Below, one piece after another: positions 43,476-54,412 of a stretch of 64,000 nt of DNA. Origin of the DNA: Nymphalis io. Its lineage: Eukaryota; Arthropoda; Insecta; Lepidoptera; Nymphalidae. Made by a program: the position numbers and the translations under genes. How positions within the stretch are numbered: position 1 is the stretch's first letter; each line of letters begins with the position of its first letter. The DNA is taken from the NCBI RefSeq assembly GCF_905147045.1, contig NC_065904.1:10788001-10852000 (forward strand), written 5' to 3'. Under the pieces are notes generated by a model. That model did not search any database. It saw nothing but the letters and a program-made list of their open reading frames with translations, and was not told the DNA's origin.

Positions 43476-44047
43476 CTCGATGGCTCGTCGATTTGACCAT
43501 TAATATAAATACTCATAGAACACAACACGACACCCACCAGCATCACTTCCGCTGTCTGACCAAGGCTTTATAGGAAGAATTTATCAATTATCTAAAATAT
43601 TCATCGCACTTATTAGAAAATTAATTGGTAATAATACCGGCTCCAAGACATGAAACTCTTGGTCTGTGTAGGAATTTAGTCAGTTTTATAAAACCGAAGC
43701 GGGCGAGCTTAGCGGTTCCGTAGCTGCACTACTTAGCAACTTAAGTCTTTGAGAGTCCTTGGGAAGACATGCTGTTATATTTGTAACTCACACTATTTAT
43801 TTATAACTTATTTATTTATGGTTATTATAAAACAGTTTTAATTTTTTATAATTTAATTAATCTAAATCATTAATTTTCATGATAAATTGAAATGTTGGCA
43901 AACTTCATTGTGGAATGTAACTACTGAAGAATCTACAAACATTCTTGTTAGTTTCTCTTTTATACAATATATTGCATGTGTTTCAAATGTTTTAATCAAG
44001 TAAGCTGTAAAGCTGTAAAGTAAAGCGTTTTTGAAGTCACTATTTTA
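43476..44047. other. Unique AT-rich sequence, no gene seen
   Basis: No feature recognised. Confidence 0.4.
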
Positions 44048-44105
44048 TTTCTACCATCGTTTCGGAAAGAGCCTAGCGAGAAGAAAGGGTAGAAAACTAA
44101 CGCTT
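44048..44105 (-). mobile_element. Family F LINE tail fragment
   Basis: TTTCTACCATCGTTTCGGAA and AGCGAGAAGAAAGGGTAG match F in minus orientation. Confidence 0.5.
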
Positions 44106-44406
44106 TTGCTCGGTTTAAAATAAATCAGAATTACATATAATACACATAGCAAATAGAAGATTTAAAAATAATAAGTTATCATGCTTATGATATGGCTTAA
44201 TAGAGTTGGAAAACAGTAATAGTCCATTAGTCTCACTATGGGGTAAACCACATTTGGTTATGAATTATGGCTTTGTATTGTAGTGTATCCATTTGTATTT
44301 ATTTTGCGTTTACCGCAAAAAGAAGCGTTTAATATCATAAAATGATAATAAGGCTGGATTCAAATTATATTTTACGACTATGTTAATATTATTCACGACA
44401 TTTTAC

Positions 44407-44698
44407 TAGTGGTAGGGCTTTGTGCAGGCTTGCCTGGGAAGGTACCACCCACTCATCAGATATTCTACCGCAAAATCGCAGTACTTGTGTTATTGTTGTA
44501 TTTCAGTTTGAAAAATGAGTGAGTCAGTGTAATTACAGGCACAGGAGACAGAACATCTTCGTTCCCAAGGTTGGTGGCGCAATGGTGATATAAGCCATGG
44601 TTAACATTTCTTACAATGCTAATGCCTATGGGCGTTGATGACCACTTGCCATGACGCCCATATGCTCGTCCGCCTACCTATTCACTAAAAAGAAAGAC
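44407..44698 (+). mobile_element. Element B, full length
   Basis: AGTGGTAGGGCTTTGTGCAG through CATCTTCGTTCCCAAGGTTG to GACGCCCATATGCTCGTCCG and CACTAAAAAGAAAG. The ATCAGGTGG motif near its 3' end is partly deleted. Confidence 0.9.
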
Positions 44699-45204
44699 AA
44701 GTGTTAATAAACCGCGACTTCGTCCGCGTTAAAATGATTTTTTTGGAAGATAAACATTATATAATTATATCAAATTATTTTTTACTAATTATTAAACATG
44801 AGAATGCTAATACTTTGACTGTACTGCTACAAATTTTGTAGCGCATAACAAAGCAGTAGTTTCATACCTGGTGTCGACTTCTCGTCTTCTCATTTAGATA
44901 AACTTCTTTGAAAACTTCGGCACCGCTTCCTTGAGAACACAACTGACAGCTTCTCGGCCTTTGCTTATCATTTTAGATATTGGAAGTAATACTAAACTTA
45001 GTCTTTTTTTTAGATATACAATAAAATTATAGCTGGTTAAATTCTTTATAAAAATCATATGTAAAGAAGTACGTTCTGTTTTGTTACAATAAAATTAATG
45101 TTAAAAATATTACATAACACGTTTTATTTAGTGTCACGTATGGATTCTATCATTAGATAATCTCAACTTTACTAAATTATTATATTGTCATCTGAATTAC
45201 TTAT
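44699..45204. other. Unique AT-rich sequence, no gene seen
   Basis: A CCGCGACTTCGTCCGCG string at 44711-44727 resembles an end of a short non-autonomous element. No coding frame. Confidence 0.4.
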
Positions 45205-45484
45205 AATAACAATAATAATAATATAATGGGACATTATTCACATAAGGCCACCTGATCCCAAACTAAGCAGAGCTCGTACTATGGAGACCAGCATAACTGA
45301 GTACAACCAGACAACCAGACATAGTACTTTTCTTTTGTTAATACATACTTATATAGATAACTACACTCAGACTCAGGACAAACAGACATGTTTATACACA
45401 CAGACGTCTGTTCTGGGTGGAAATCGAAGCCACGACCTGCGGCGCGAAAGGCAAGTATCTACCAACCACGCCGACAGGATCGTC
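45205..45484 (-). mobile_element. SINE E, full length
   Basis: (AAT)n start, GGGACATTATTCACATAAGG, CAGACTCAGGACAAACAGAC, then a mutated box B (GGAAATCGAAGCCACGACC) and head (CCAACCACGCCGACAGGA). An ACAACCAGAC unit is duplicated at 45303-45321. Confidence 0.9.
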
Positions 45485-45562
45485 ATAAACCAATAGAACA
45501 ATTGGAAGTAGGTTTAAATCAACGCCTTATATTTGTTTTCGTATGACTTTGCTTGCTAGGAA

Positions 45563-45606
45563 TATCATAACTTCTCAAATAGGTGAATATTTGAGAAGCT
45601 ATGATA
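45563..45606. repeat. 19-bp near-perfect hairpin
   Basis: The left arm TATCATAACTTCTCAAATA and right arm TATTTGAGAAGCTATGATA differ at one position (A opposite C; a G-U pair in a minus-strand RNA), with the 6-nt loop GGTGAA. Not part of a recognised repeat. Confidence 0.88.
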
Positions 45607-45649
45607 ATATGGTAAGAAATCAGACATGTTAAATAGCTTAAATGTTAAA

Positions 45650-45703
45650 TACCATCAGGTGGAGTAGAGTCATTTGCCCTACCGGCGAATATAAAAAAAA
45701 AAA
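45650..45703 (+). mobile_element. LINE C, extreme 3' end
   Basis: TACCATCAGGTGGAGTAGAG, TCATTTGCCCTACCGGCG and AATATAAAAAAAAAAAAG. Only ~54 bp, so severely 5'-truncated. Confidence 0.9.
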
Positions 45704-45705
45704 AG

Positions 45706-46574
45706 CTGTCGGACACTTCTAGATAACAAATATAAGTCGTTTTACAAAATTTTTACCGACGGATCTAAGAATACATTCGGTTCAGGTGCAGCAATCTTTG
45801 ACCCTCAGCCAGATATAAGAATTAAATTTAAAATTAAGGCAGATATATCTATAATGCATAGTGAGCTGATTGCAATTTCGGAATCACTGTCATATGCGTC
45901 ATCTTGTGCCGGAAGTCAGGTTGTTATACTGTCTGATTCAAAGAGCGCCCTTTTTCATTTGGCTCGGTTAACCTCGACCTTTCGGGGATACCCGGTAGCC
46001 TAAGATATTTTAGAGTCCATATGCAATAGACAAAGTGCAAATAAAACAATAATTATCCAGTGGATACCATCACATATTGGAATCATGGGCAACGAGGAAG
46101 CTGACAAAGCAGCAAAACAAGCTATTCATGATGGAATTCCTTATCAGTGCATACCTTTACATAGTGAAATTTTAAATAAATTCAAGAAAACATGTAAACA
46201 AAACTGGCAGGAATATTTTGATGAACGATCGCGACATAAAGGTATATGGTACAAGACAATTGTATGTGAACTTACTCATTGCCCATGGTATCAAACAATT
46301 AAAAGTAGCAGAAAAAAATATTGTGACATTTATGAGACTTCGTTCCGGTCATATTCCGTCAAACAAATTTAATTTTATGATGGGCAAAACCAACACCTAT
46401 AAATGCGTACAATGTAACTGCATGGATGATGTTTATCACCGATTGATGGAATGTGCGCGGAATGCGTCGTTCCGGCCCCGTTTATTAAAATCATATAATG
46501 TGGGTATATGTAATGCTTGGCTTGCGGTACCATCATCAAACGAATCTAAGCTATCATTGAAAATGTATATATAG
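45706..46574 (+). pseudogene. RNase H and C-terminal part of an I/Jockey-like LINE
   Basis: Reading from 45752 gives FTDGSKNTFGSGAAIF, MHSELIAISESL, VVILSDSKSALFHL and IIIQWIPSHIGIMGNEEADK. The RNase H catalytic acids are all present: Asp of TDGS, Glu of HSEL, Asp of LSDS and Asp of EEAD. After it come RLRSGHIPSNKFNFMMG and a CxxC...H...C segment (CVQCNC, YHRLMEC). RNase H degrades the RNA strand of RNA/DNA hybrids during retrotransposition. There is an in-frame stop at 46001-46003, and a frame change near the A-run at 46312-46318. The reverse-transcriptase part is absent. LINE C also lacks RNase H, so this is a different family. Confidence 0.88.
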
Positions 46575-46673
46575 AATACTTGCTCATTTTCAATAATACC
46601 TTATATAGAAAAGAAAAGATTATGGATGTATTATATTATTGAAGTAATGTTAAGTTAATCAGGTGTTAAGTTG

Positions 46674-46951
46674 TTTTTTTTTTTTTTTATATAGAATAGG
46701 AAGGCGGACGAGCATATGGGCCACCTGATGGTAAGTAGTCACCAACGCTCTTAGACATTAGCATTGTAAGAAATGTCAACCATCGCTTACATATCCAATG
46801 CGCCACCAACCTTGGGAACTAAGATTTTATGTCCCTTGTGCCTGTAATTACACTGGCTCACTCACCCTTCAAACCGGAACACAACAATATCAAGTATTGC
46901 TGTTTTGCGGTAGAATATCTGATGAGTGGGTGGTACCTACCCAGACGAGCT
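46674..46951 (-). mobile_element. Element B, 5'-truncated by ~20 bp
   Basis: T-rich start, ATAGAATAGGAAGGCGGACG, and onward to CCTACCCAGACGAGCT, then unrelated sequence. Very close to the copy at 30.6 kb. Confidence 0.92.
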
Positions 46952-47453
46952 ACGATAATTATTATGTGTTTTGCTTGTACGGGGGTGACATAGTCAATCT
47001 GATGACTAAACTCACAGGTAAAATAAAAGAAAAAAAAAATGATATCACTGTTGCTATATAGTAAATTATGTGTTTTTATTTGTCATGCGTCATCAAAACA
47101 CGTGTTTTTAATATAATTATCATTTCGCAACCCCGTAAAATTGCTTTCAAATAAAAACGATTGAACCAAAGATAAAATAAAATAACTGATAAAATCATAA
47201 TATTATTACACTAACGAGCATTCACTAACTAGAAGGTAACTCATTAATTATTATTGCGTATTAAATACAGTGTGTTTGGAATCGATATTCAGTAAACTGG
47301 AAAGTGATGGCCGCTTCAATTCGAATTCCGTATTAACATTATACAGCCATTTGGGTATGCCTTAATGTTCTGAGGTGGGGTCCTAGTTACAGAGACAGCA
47401 TTTATTTAAGCGTGTTTAAATATTTAAGCGTTATGACTAAAGTGATTGTATAT

Positions 47454-47455
<2 letters not shown>
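46952..47455. other. Unique AT-rich sequence, no gene seen
   Basis: No feature recognised. Confidence 0.4.

Positions 47456-47516
<61 letters not shown>
47456..47516. repeat. (TA)n microsatellite, ~60 bp
   Basis: About 30 uninterrupted TA units. Confidence 0.97.
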
Positions 47517-47518
<2 letters not shown>

Positions 47519-48497
47519 CTATCGAACAAGTTACAGAGACAATAAAACACCTATTTAATGGTGTTTTGATATTTTAAGTATATATATAGTAAGTTATATA
47601 TTTTAACTAAAACAATTATTTTTGTAAAGAATTATTGTATCACGATTACACTTGATTCTATTTAATATTAATCTCGCCTTCTAACGTGTGGAAAATTTTC
47701 GTATTCTATTACATGATCCCATATTATAGATTGGGTACATTTCCCAGAATTAAAAAAAACTTAGTTCCCGGTTTTTTTACCACAGATTATAAAATGTATA
47801 AGCAAACGTTTAAAAATTGAGCCTTTGGTTTGAGGACAACTTTTTTTTCTAAAATTTTGTTTTATAATACTATTATTTACAGCTTTTATTTTTGCACAGC
47901 GCTTGGCTTTTTTTCTCTCCGCATCACACAAATGGACAGTGAATACGAGCTAATTATAAATGAAATAGAGACCTGGCATGATTGCTCATTGGCAAATAAT
48001 ATTAAATATGATTCATTTTAATTCATTAATAATTCTCTTTGATTGAATCATTATAATTCTAGTGTTTGTTTGAAATTAATCTATTATTTTTTTAAATGAC
48101 GAATATTTTTTGACATAGTTAAAATCGATTATAATCGACTAAATGTTCGCTGTTGATATCAATTTTAAGATTCGTAATTTTTTGTTATAATTTGTGTTTT
48201 TTGCTTAGAATTTTCAATTTATGACTAAAGAATATGTTTAGAATTACTATTTGAAAAGGACGTCGGTTCTTTCATAATTACCGATGAAGTTGAGTAATGT
48301 CGTAATAATATGAATTTTGTAATCGATACCGGTTGTACGGGATGTATTATAATATTTATTGTATATGAAATTTTAATATATTAATTATAGACATTTAATA
48401 TAATTACGGAAATGGAGTGACTGCTGATTCATAGTAGTAGTAAGTCTACATTAATTGTTTTTTGTACAATGACAATATTAATCTGATTATAAAAGCC
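47517..48497. other. Unique AT-rich sequence, no gene seen
   Basis: An AT-rich plus-strand frame at 47830-48021 includes QMDSEYELIINEIETWHDCS, which looks protein-like, but I cannot assign it. No splice or start evidence. Confidence 0.35.
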
Positions 48498-48510
48498 TAC
48501 GTGTATAAAG

Positions 48511-48577
48511 CTATATACCTTCTCCTCAAGGAGAGGTCTTAGCCCAGCAGTGGGACATTCACAAGCTGGTATTGTAA
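48511..48577 (+). mobile_element. SINE A, 67-bp 5'-truncated copy with target duplication
   Basis: CCTTCTCCTCAAGGAGAGGT, CTTAGCCCAGCAGTGGGACA and TTCACAAGCTGGTATTG are the last part of SINE A. TACGTGTATAAAG at 48498-48510 and 48578-48590 is an exact 13-bp target duplication. Confidence 0.93.
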
Positions 48578-48590
48578 TACGTGTATAAAG

Positions 48591-50024
48591 TATATTTAGG
48601 TTGAAAAGCTATTTTTTGTTTAAAAAGAAGATAGAAAAATCTTTAACATAAACTTAACCATAAGCACTAATATAAGTTTTCAAGGTAAAGCTCTTGATCA
48701 CATTGTTTCACAATTAAGTCAAAGAATTCTATTAATGTATTAAGCCTTTTGAGTCTGGATTAAAAATGGGTGTTCCACAAGGATAAATTGACTGCACTAA
48801 ATCGATTAGTATTATTATGAAATTCGATCCTATTAATAAGTAAGAAAAACAAGTCACATGCCGAAAAACTCGCCCGATGTTTTATAAGAAAATATTTTGC
48901 TTGATCACTTGAAAAATATTTAATTGAGTATAGATTCACTTATTAAACAATTTTCATGGAAATCCATTGAGTCGAATTCACGTGATGCGCATAAATATAA
49001 ACAAACCTATGTGTTTTTATTTTATTTCGTAGTGAATTCTTATTTTACAAGTTTTAAATATACGTCTATAAAAAAATTAAGGGTACGCTTTTGTCTGTGT
49101 CGAATGATAGCTTTATAACAAATTAAACGAGCCAAAACTTAAACAGCTTGCTATAAGTAGGTAAAATGTTTCACTATTAAATTAAAAACATCATCACATC
49201 AGCTTGATTGTACCAAATTATTATTATATTTATTTAATAAGCACACTAACAAAACACATATTACACAATGACACACATTGACAATTTCTGATATGTATAT
49301 AAATTATAAGTGCACATAACATTCATAAAACGCGTAAACTTGATTTATAAAATAAAAAATAAAATGTGAATTAAAAAAATATATTAACCTATACTTTTAT
49401 CATTAAACCATTATCATGAAAAGAAAAAAAAAAACAGGAATTTAAAGTAATATATTAAGTAACTATTTTAAAAATAATTTTGATGTTGAACTTTTTTTTT
49501 TTGAAAGTATTGAAATGACAACAGGTGTCAAATGTCAAAGCTTAATTATATTTAAATTAAAATTGTTTCTCAAGATTCGTTAACGTGCTTTGTTACACAC
49601 ATACGACATATAAAGCTTGTAAAAATTATTTACAATACAATTACATAGATAGAATAAGCGGATACGAAACTAAAATAAAATTACATTAGTTGGAAACACG
49701 TACAGACGAATACAATGGAACAAAACAGATGCTGAATACAAAGTGATCTGAAAATTTATCACATCCAGTGTTCTAGTACTAATGACCATTGCATATCAAA
49801 CGCGTATAATTGCGAAATCCTATCCAATAATAACTTTATCATTTAGTTTCGCAAATACACAGCCAGTGTTTCGCTTTGAGTTTAAAATACTGTACAATCC
49901 ATTTGTACCAAGTTGAATGAGAGCGGCAGTGATGAGGAACTCGCTGGTTTTAACCCAAAACAATGCTTCGTACTGTCGTTTACATATTTAATAGCATCGA
50001 TCATTTTAATTTAAATTCTTACTA
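48591..50024. other. Long unique AT-rich block, no gene seen
   Basis: About 1.4 kb with no recognised repeat and no coding signal. Confidence 0.45.
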
Positions 50025-50115
50025 AAATTACTAATGTTAAAATTTGGTTGTTTACGATTTAGCTATTCAACCGATCTTTATGAAATTTTGCTTATACGTT
50101 GTTAGAGGTACATAA
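50025..50115 (+). repeat. Family H repeat, degenerate 5' part
   Basis: AAATTACTAATGTTAAAATT, AGCTATTCAACCGATCTTTA and TGAAATTTTGCTTATAC follow the order seen at 17.5 kb. Confidence 0.5.
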
Positions 50116-50510
50116 AAGGAATATGGTAGCGAACACCTCCCCTAAAAAAAAACTAGTTATTTAATTAAATCCATCAATAAATGAAATCAAATATACTTTC
50201 GAGTAGGAAATTATGTGTAATTTTAATTGTACAAGACAATATTATACATTCAGAAATTTCAGCGTGAAAATAAATACTTGCTCCTTTTCGTAAATTAAAT
50301 TACATAAGAATCCTAATATCCTAATATAAAATAAATGTATTTACATTTATTTTATTATGAGTTCAGCATGAAAATCAACAAATACTAATTCCATGCTTTA
50401 TTATCATTCATATAATCTTTAATTGATTGCGATGCCTTGTTTTGTCATTAATTTTAACATTAGAAATTAGGTCGTCAGATTATTGTCAACATTAATAACA
50501 ACAAATATAT

Positions 50511-50718
50511 ATCAAAAAATTGAATTCTTTACCAGCCCACGTGTGCCCTCGTATAACTTGGGTTCCTTCATATGAGGCATAAATAGGTATCTTGCGGGCC
50601 GGCAAGGCCTAGTGCAATTCGTTCTTTCCGACTCTACTGGCCGTTGCCTTTGGACTGTACTACCACTTACCATCAGGTGGAGTGAAGTCATTTGTCCTCC
50701 CGGTAAATATATAAAAAA
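50511..50718 (+). mobile_element. LINE C, 3' end, diverged
   Basis: AATTGAATTCTTTACCAGCC to GGGCCGGCAAGGCCTAGTGC, then CACTTACCATCAGGTGGAGT and CCTCCCGGTAAATATATAAA. A ~15-bp deletion has removed the end of the protein frame. Older than the copies at 3 and 37 kb. Confidence 0.9.
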
Positions 50719-51047
50719 TAGCATTAATTTAGATACAATAATACCACACTTTTTATGAATCGATAAAAAAATTGTATAATATTGAATAATATTTATCCTT
50801 TCGAAGGGAAATTTAATACCTTCAAGCTGGCAATGATATTAAAATGAAGGGTTCCTGTAATTCAACCGATGCCGTGATCACTTAAGATGAAGACGATTCA
50901 ATTTCCTGCTGCTCCCATTATTTATTTATGCGGAGACGTCCTACTCAAAGTTTCTATCGTAGGTAATTAGAAGCTGGATTCGATATTACTCTCCGTACAT
51001 ATTATAAATGTGAAAGTTTGTAAATCAATGTTACCTATATTAATTGC

Positions 51048-51171
51048 CAACCTATATAAATTCCACCAACCCACATTGGAGCGGCGTGGTGGAATAAGCT
51101 CCAAACCCTCTCTTCAAAAAAGGGAGAGGAGGCTTTTAGTCCAGCAGTGGGACATTCACACGCTGTTAGGG
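51048..51171 (+). mobile_element. SINE A, 5'-truncated, with target duplication
   Basis: ATTCCACCAACCCACATTGG to CCAGCAGTGGGACATTCACA and CGCTGTTAGGG. ATATTAATTGC at 51037-51047 and 51172-51182 is an exact 11-bp target duplication. Confidence 0.92.
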
Positions 51172-51198
51172 ATATTAATTGCATGTATTTTTATTATA

Positions 51199-51374
51199 AA
51201 AGATGGTAAATGGTCACCAATGCCCAAAGATATTGGTGATGTAAGAATATTAACCGTTCCTTACATTTCCAATGCGCCAACGTTTGGAACTAATATGTTA
51301 TGTACCTTGTGCCTGTTGTTACATTGGCTTGAGAGAGTGGTACCTACCCAGACGAACTTGCACAAGTCCTACCT
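51199..51374 (-). mobile_element. Element B with internal deletion
   Basis: GATGGTAAATGGTCACCAAT, GCCAACGTTTGGAACTAATA and GGTACCTACCCAGACGAACT; the GTTTTGCGGTAGAATATCTG section is deleted. Confidence 0.82.
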
Positions 51375-52255
51375 GGATCCAATTTCGTAGTCCTAATCGC
51401 ACTTTTAATAATCAATGTCTTTTACTAGAGATCACTAATTTGCTTATCGACCATTTATGATTACAGCATATATGTGTTGGGGTTGAGATTTATGCTTGAC
51501 CTCCTTACTATTACATACATTTACCAAATGGTAATTAGTGCTTACCAAGGAAACGCTTTCTTGATTTGAAGTTACCCGGATTATGGTGGTCAGGATACAT
51601 AGACGCCGGAATGATATTTATTATTGTCTAACTATAACTCGATCAAGTACAAAAGTACGAAAAAAAAAAATTAATTGCTAGCCTATTCCATTTTCAAATT
51701 CGTCGCGTCATTTTGCATTCATAACTATTTAACATGACTCGCTATCAACTACGATTCCCCAATGCGTAGTATCGATTCAACCACCACAAACATGTAGGGC
51801 AGAGATATCAATTATCGTGGGCAGACATTTACCTAAATTATGAGCCATTACGCCAGTAATTGGGGTACGGGACGGATTATGTTACGTTGATGTACAAAAC
51901 GTTGGTAGGAATGTATGGTATGATGTGTTTAGGATTCGGATTCCTTCGAGGGTTTTATTTGATATCGTAGGGGAGACATTGGGAACAAAATGTTGATTGC
52001 ATTATAACTGTCTGAAAGGAAAGTCCTCACTTTGGTTTTATTAATATATTAATGGTCAACTGAAGGAAGAGAAGTATATATATTATATTGAGATATTGCT
52101 TATATCTCCTGCATTACCCGTTGACTTCTATTATTAAGTACGTATGTTTGTACGTATGTTACTTGATATCGTCGCCGATTGTTAATCGATTTATTGAATA
52201 GTCATATACAATAAATTGATTTATCTCTTATAAAAGTTTATCTGTCTATATCTAC
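51375..52255. other. Unique sequence, no gene seen
   Basis: No repeat family or coding frame recognised. Confidence 0.45.
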
Positions 52256-52545
52256 TGGTGGTAGGGCTTTGAGCAAGCTCGTCTGGGTAGGTACCACCCA
52301 CTCATCAGATATTCTACAGCAAAACAGCAGTACTTGATATTGTTGTGTTTCGGTTTGAAGGGTGAGTGAGCCAGTGTAATTACAGGCACAAGGGACATAA
52401 AATCTTAGTTCCCAAGGTTGGTGGCGCATTGGATATGTAAGCGATGGTTGACATTTCTTACAATGCCAATGCCTAAGGGCGTTGGTGACCACTTACCATC
52501 AAGTGGTCCATAAGCTCGTCCACCTTCCTATTCTATAAAAAAAAA
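52256..52545 (+). mobile_element. Element B, full length
   Basis: Well-preserved copy from TGGTGGTAGGGCTTTGAGCA to CACCTTCCTATTCTATAAAA with a 9-base A tail. Its minus strand is open for ~84 codons by chance. Confidence 0.94.
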
Positions 52546-52682
52546 TGTATACAAAAAATGTATACTCTTTATGATATTAAACAGATTTGAATGGACATAC
52601 TTTGACAAACGCCGATTCCAAAAAAAAACAATTAATATCAGGTTTAATTGTCTTTAGCCGTTAGTTAAATAAAAGCATATTT

Positions 52683-52765
52683 TTTTTAACATATGTGCCG
52701 GGAGGGCAAATGACTCTACTCCACCTGATGGTAAATGGTAGTAAAGTCCAAAAGCGACGTCAAGT
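52683..52765 (-). mobile_element. LINE C 3' end fragment
   Basis: T-rich start, TGTGCCGGGAGGGCAAATGA, CTCTACTCCACCTGATGG and AGTCCAAAAGCGACG. Confidence 0.88.
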
Positions 52766-52821
52766 CAATACTCTACTAATTAATATAATAAGTAAATAAA
52801 AAAAAACTATTCATAATATTT

Positions 52822-53043
52822 CAACGTCAAACAGCAATATTTACAATTATTTGTGTTCCGGTTGGAAGGGTGAGCAAGTGTAACTATAGGCACAATCATA
52901 ACATCTTAGTTCCCAAGATTGGTCGCGCATTGATGATGTAAGCTAATAAATATTTCTTACAGTACCAATGTTTATGAATGGTGGTGATCAGATTATATCA
53001 CGTGGTCCACGTGTCAGTCTCCCTATTTTTAATTAAAAAAAAA
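52822..53043 (+). mobile_element. Element B, old copy lacking its 5' end
   Basis: CGTCAAACAGCAATATTTAC, TTGTGTTCCGGTTGGAAGGG and CTTAGTTCCCAAGATTGGTC, ending TTAATTAAAAAAAAAC. Confidence 0.82.
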
Positions 53044-54032
53044 CATCACCGTAGCTGATAAATTTAACTAAAACCACAATTTAATCGTAGTACAACACAT
53101 TTTATCAACAGTGCCAACAGTTGTAATGGCGTATAGGTTTATTGGTTTAATAATTTTAATGAAAAACGTCCAGTAACTAATTCATTCGGACCGACCGAAA
53201 AACGTCCCCCATTCGAGTATGTTATCAATTTTCAACTAATGACTCAATTTGGATTCAGAGCGAAACGTCGCTGATAATAAAATTCATCACAAAATGCGTC
53301 CAAAGGCAAAAATTAATATTCCAATGATGTAACAAAATGTTATCTGTTGCAAGCTTATTGTAAACTGTTTCTATTTAATCCTAGATAAATATCAGCCGTA
53401 AATAACAGTAGTTTTGCTATAATCAGTTGCATATATCCTATTATGGCATAGTACGCCATAATTTTCTAGTTTAAATAACTCTCCATTATTAATAACTCTT
53501 AATAATAGCGATATTAAGTCGTTAACATTTTAATAATTTTATATAACATTATAGCAGAGATTGTCCGCCATAAAGCCATATTAAAACGCTACCTCCTATA
53601 ATTCAGACGCGTTTTTTTATAAGCGCCTCGAAAAACAACGATGAATTATTGCAAATTAAAATTGTTTAATGAATCAACTTTATTACCCTGAAGATTTGTT
53701 TTCGGTTAATTAAGACGTTTCGCTTAATTCACGTGACGCAACGTAAGTTAATTTAGGTTAAGCAAGACGAGGGTAGCGCATATTTTACCTGCACGGCCTA
53801 TGTAGGTCGAAATCCTTGCTCCTAATTGGTTAAAAATAGATGGAATGAGATACGACGACGTTATACGACGTTGTTCGTTTGTTGCTTCACTTTCGATATT
53901 GGGACTGTTCTTTTTAAATATAATTCGAGTACTTTTTAATTTTGTTGGCTAATCGTGCATTATAGCTTTTTATATATAATAATTTACAATATGTGTAATT
54001 GTATGCTTATTACTTAAAAGTAAAGAAGACGT
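53044..54032. other. Repeat-free AT-rich block rich in homeodomain-like motifs
   Basis: Nearly 1 kb without any recognised repeat, unlike both flanks. It contains many TAAT-type cores (AATTAATA, TTAATTAAG, CATTATTAATAACTC) and two ATAAAG/CCATAA-type motifs (CGCCATAAAGCCAT, TACGCCATAATT). No coding frame. Motif abundance is partly expected from AT content. Confidence 0.35.
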
Positions 54033-54412
54033 TGCAGCCTGTAAATGTCCCACTGCTGGGCTAAAACCTCCTTTTTTATTTTATAAATAAATTAATAGTA
54101 ATTTCCGTTTTTGAGGAATTACTTATATTTTTTTTTTAATTAAGCGCATTCTGTTAAGAGTGGAAACGAAAATATCCCACGAGGTAACGATCGAACCTAC
54201 GACTTTTACATTACTAGGGGGCCCGTAAATCATAGCACTATTAACGCTGTTGCAGGAAAAGTCTTGGAGCTTACTCCAGTTGCTCCAATACGCGTTGGTG
54301 GTAGACGTGTGGTAGATTTTCATCCGACTCATGTAGTTTCCCACGACGTTTTCCTTCACCGCAGAGGAGATGAATTATAAATACAAATTAACCTAGTAAA
54401 AATTCAGTTGAA
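54033..54412 (-). mobile_element. SINE A, old copy carrying insertions
   Basis: GCAGCCTGTAAATGTCCCAC, then inserted AT-rich DNA, TTTTTGAGGA, a second insertion, and from 54250 AGTCTTGGAGCTTACTCCAG, CGACGTTTTCCTTCACCGCA and ATGAATTATAAATACAAATT. Confidence 0.8.
54129..54245 (-). mobile_element. Short tRNA-like element inside SINE A
   Basis: Read on the minus strand it has a box B-like GTAGGTTCGATCGTTACC preceded by TTACGGGCCCCCTAGTAATG and ends in an A-rich tail (TTAATTAAAAAAAAA). About 115 bp. It interrupts SINE A and no other copy is seen here. Confidence 0.5.
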
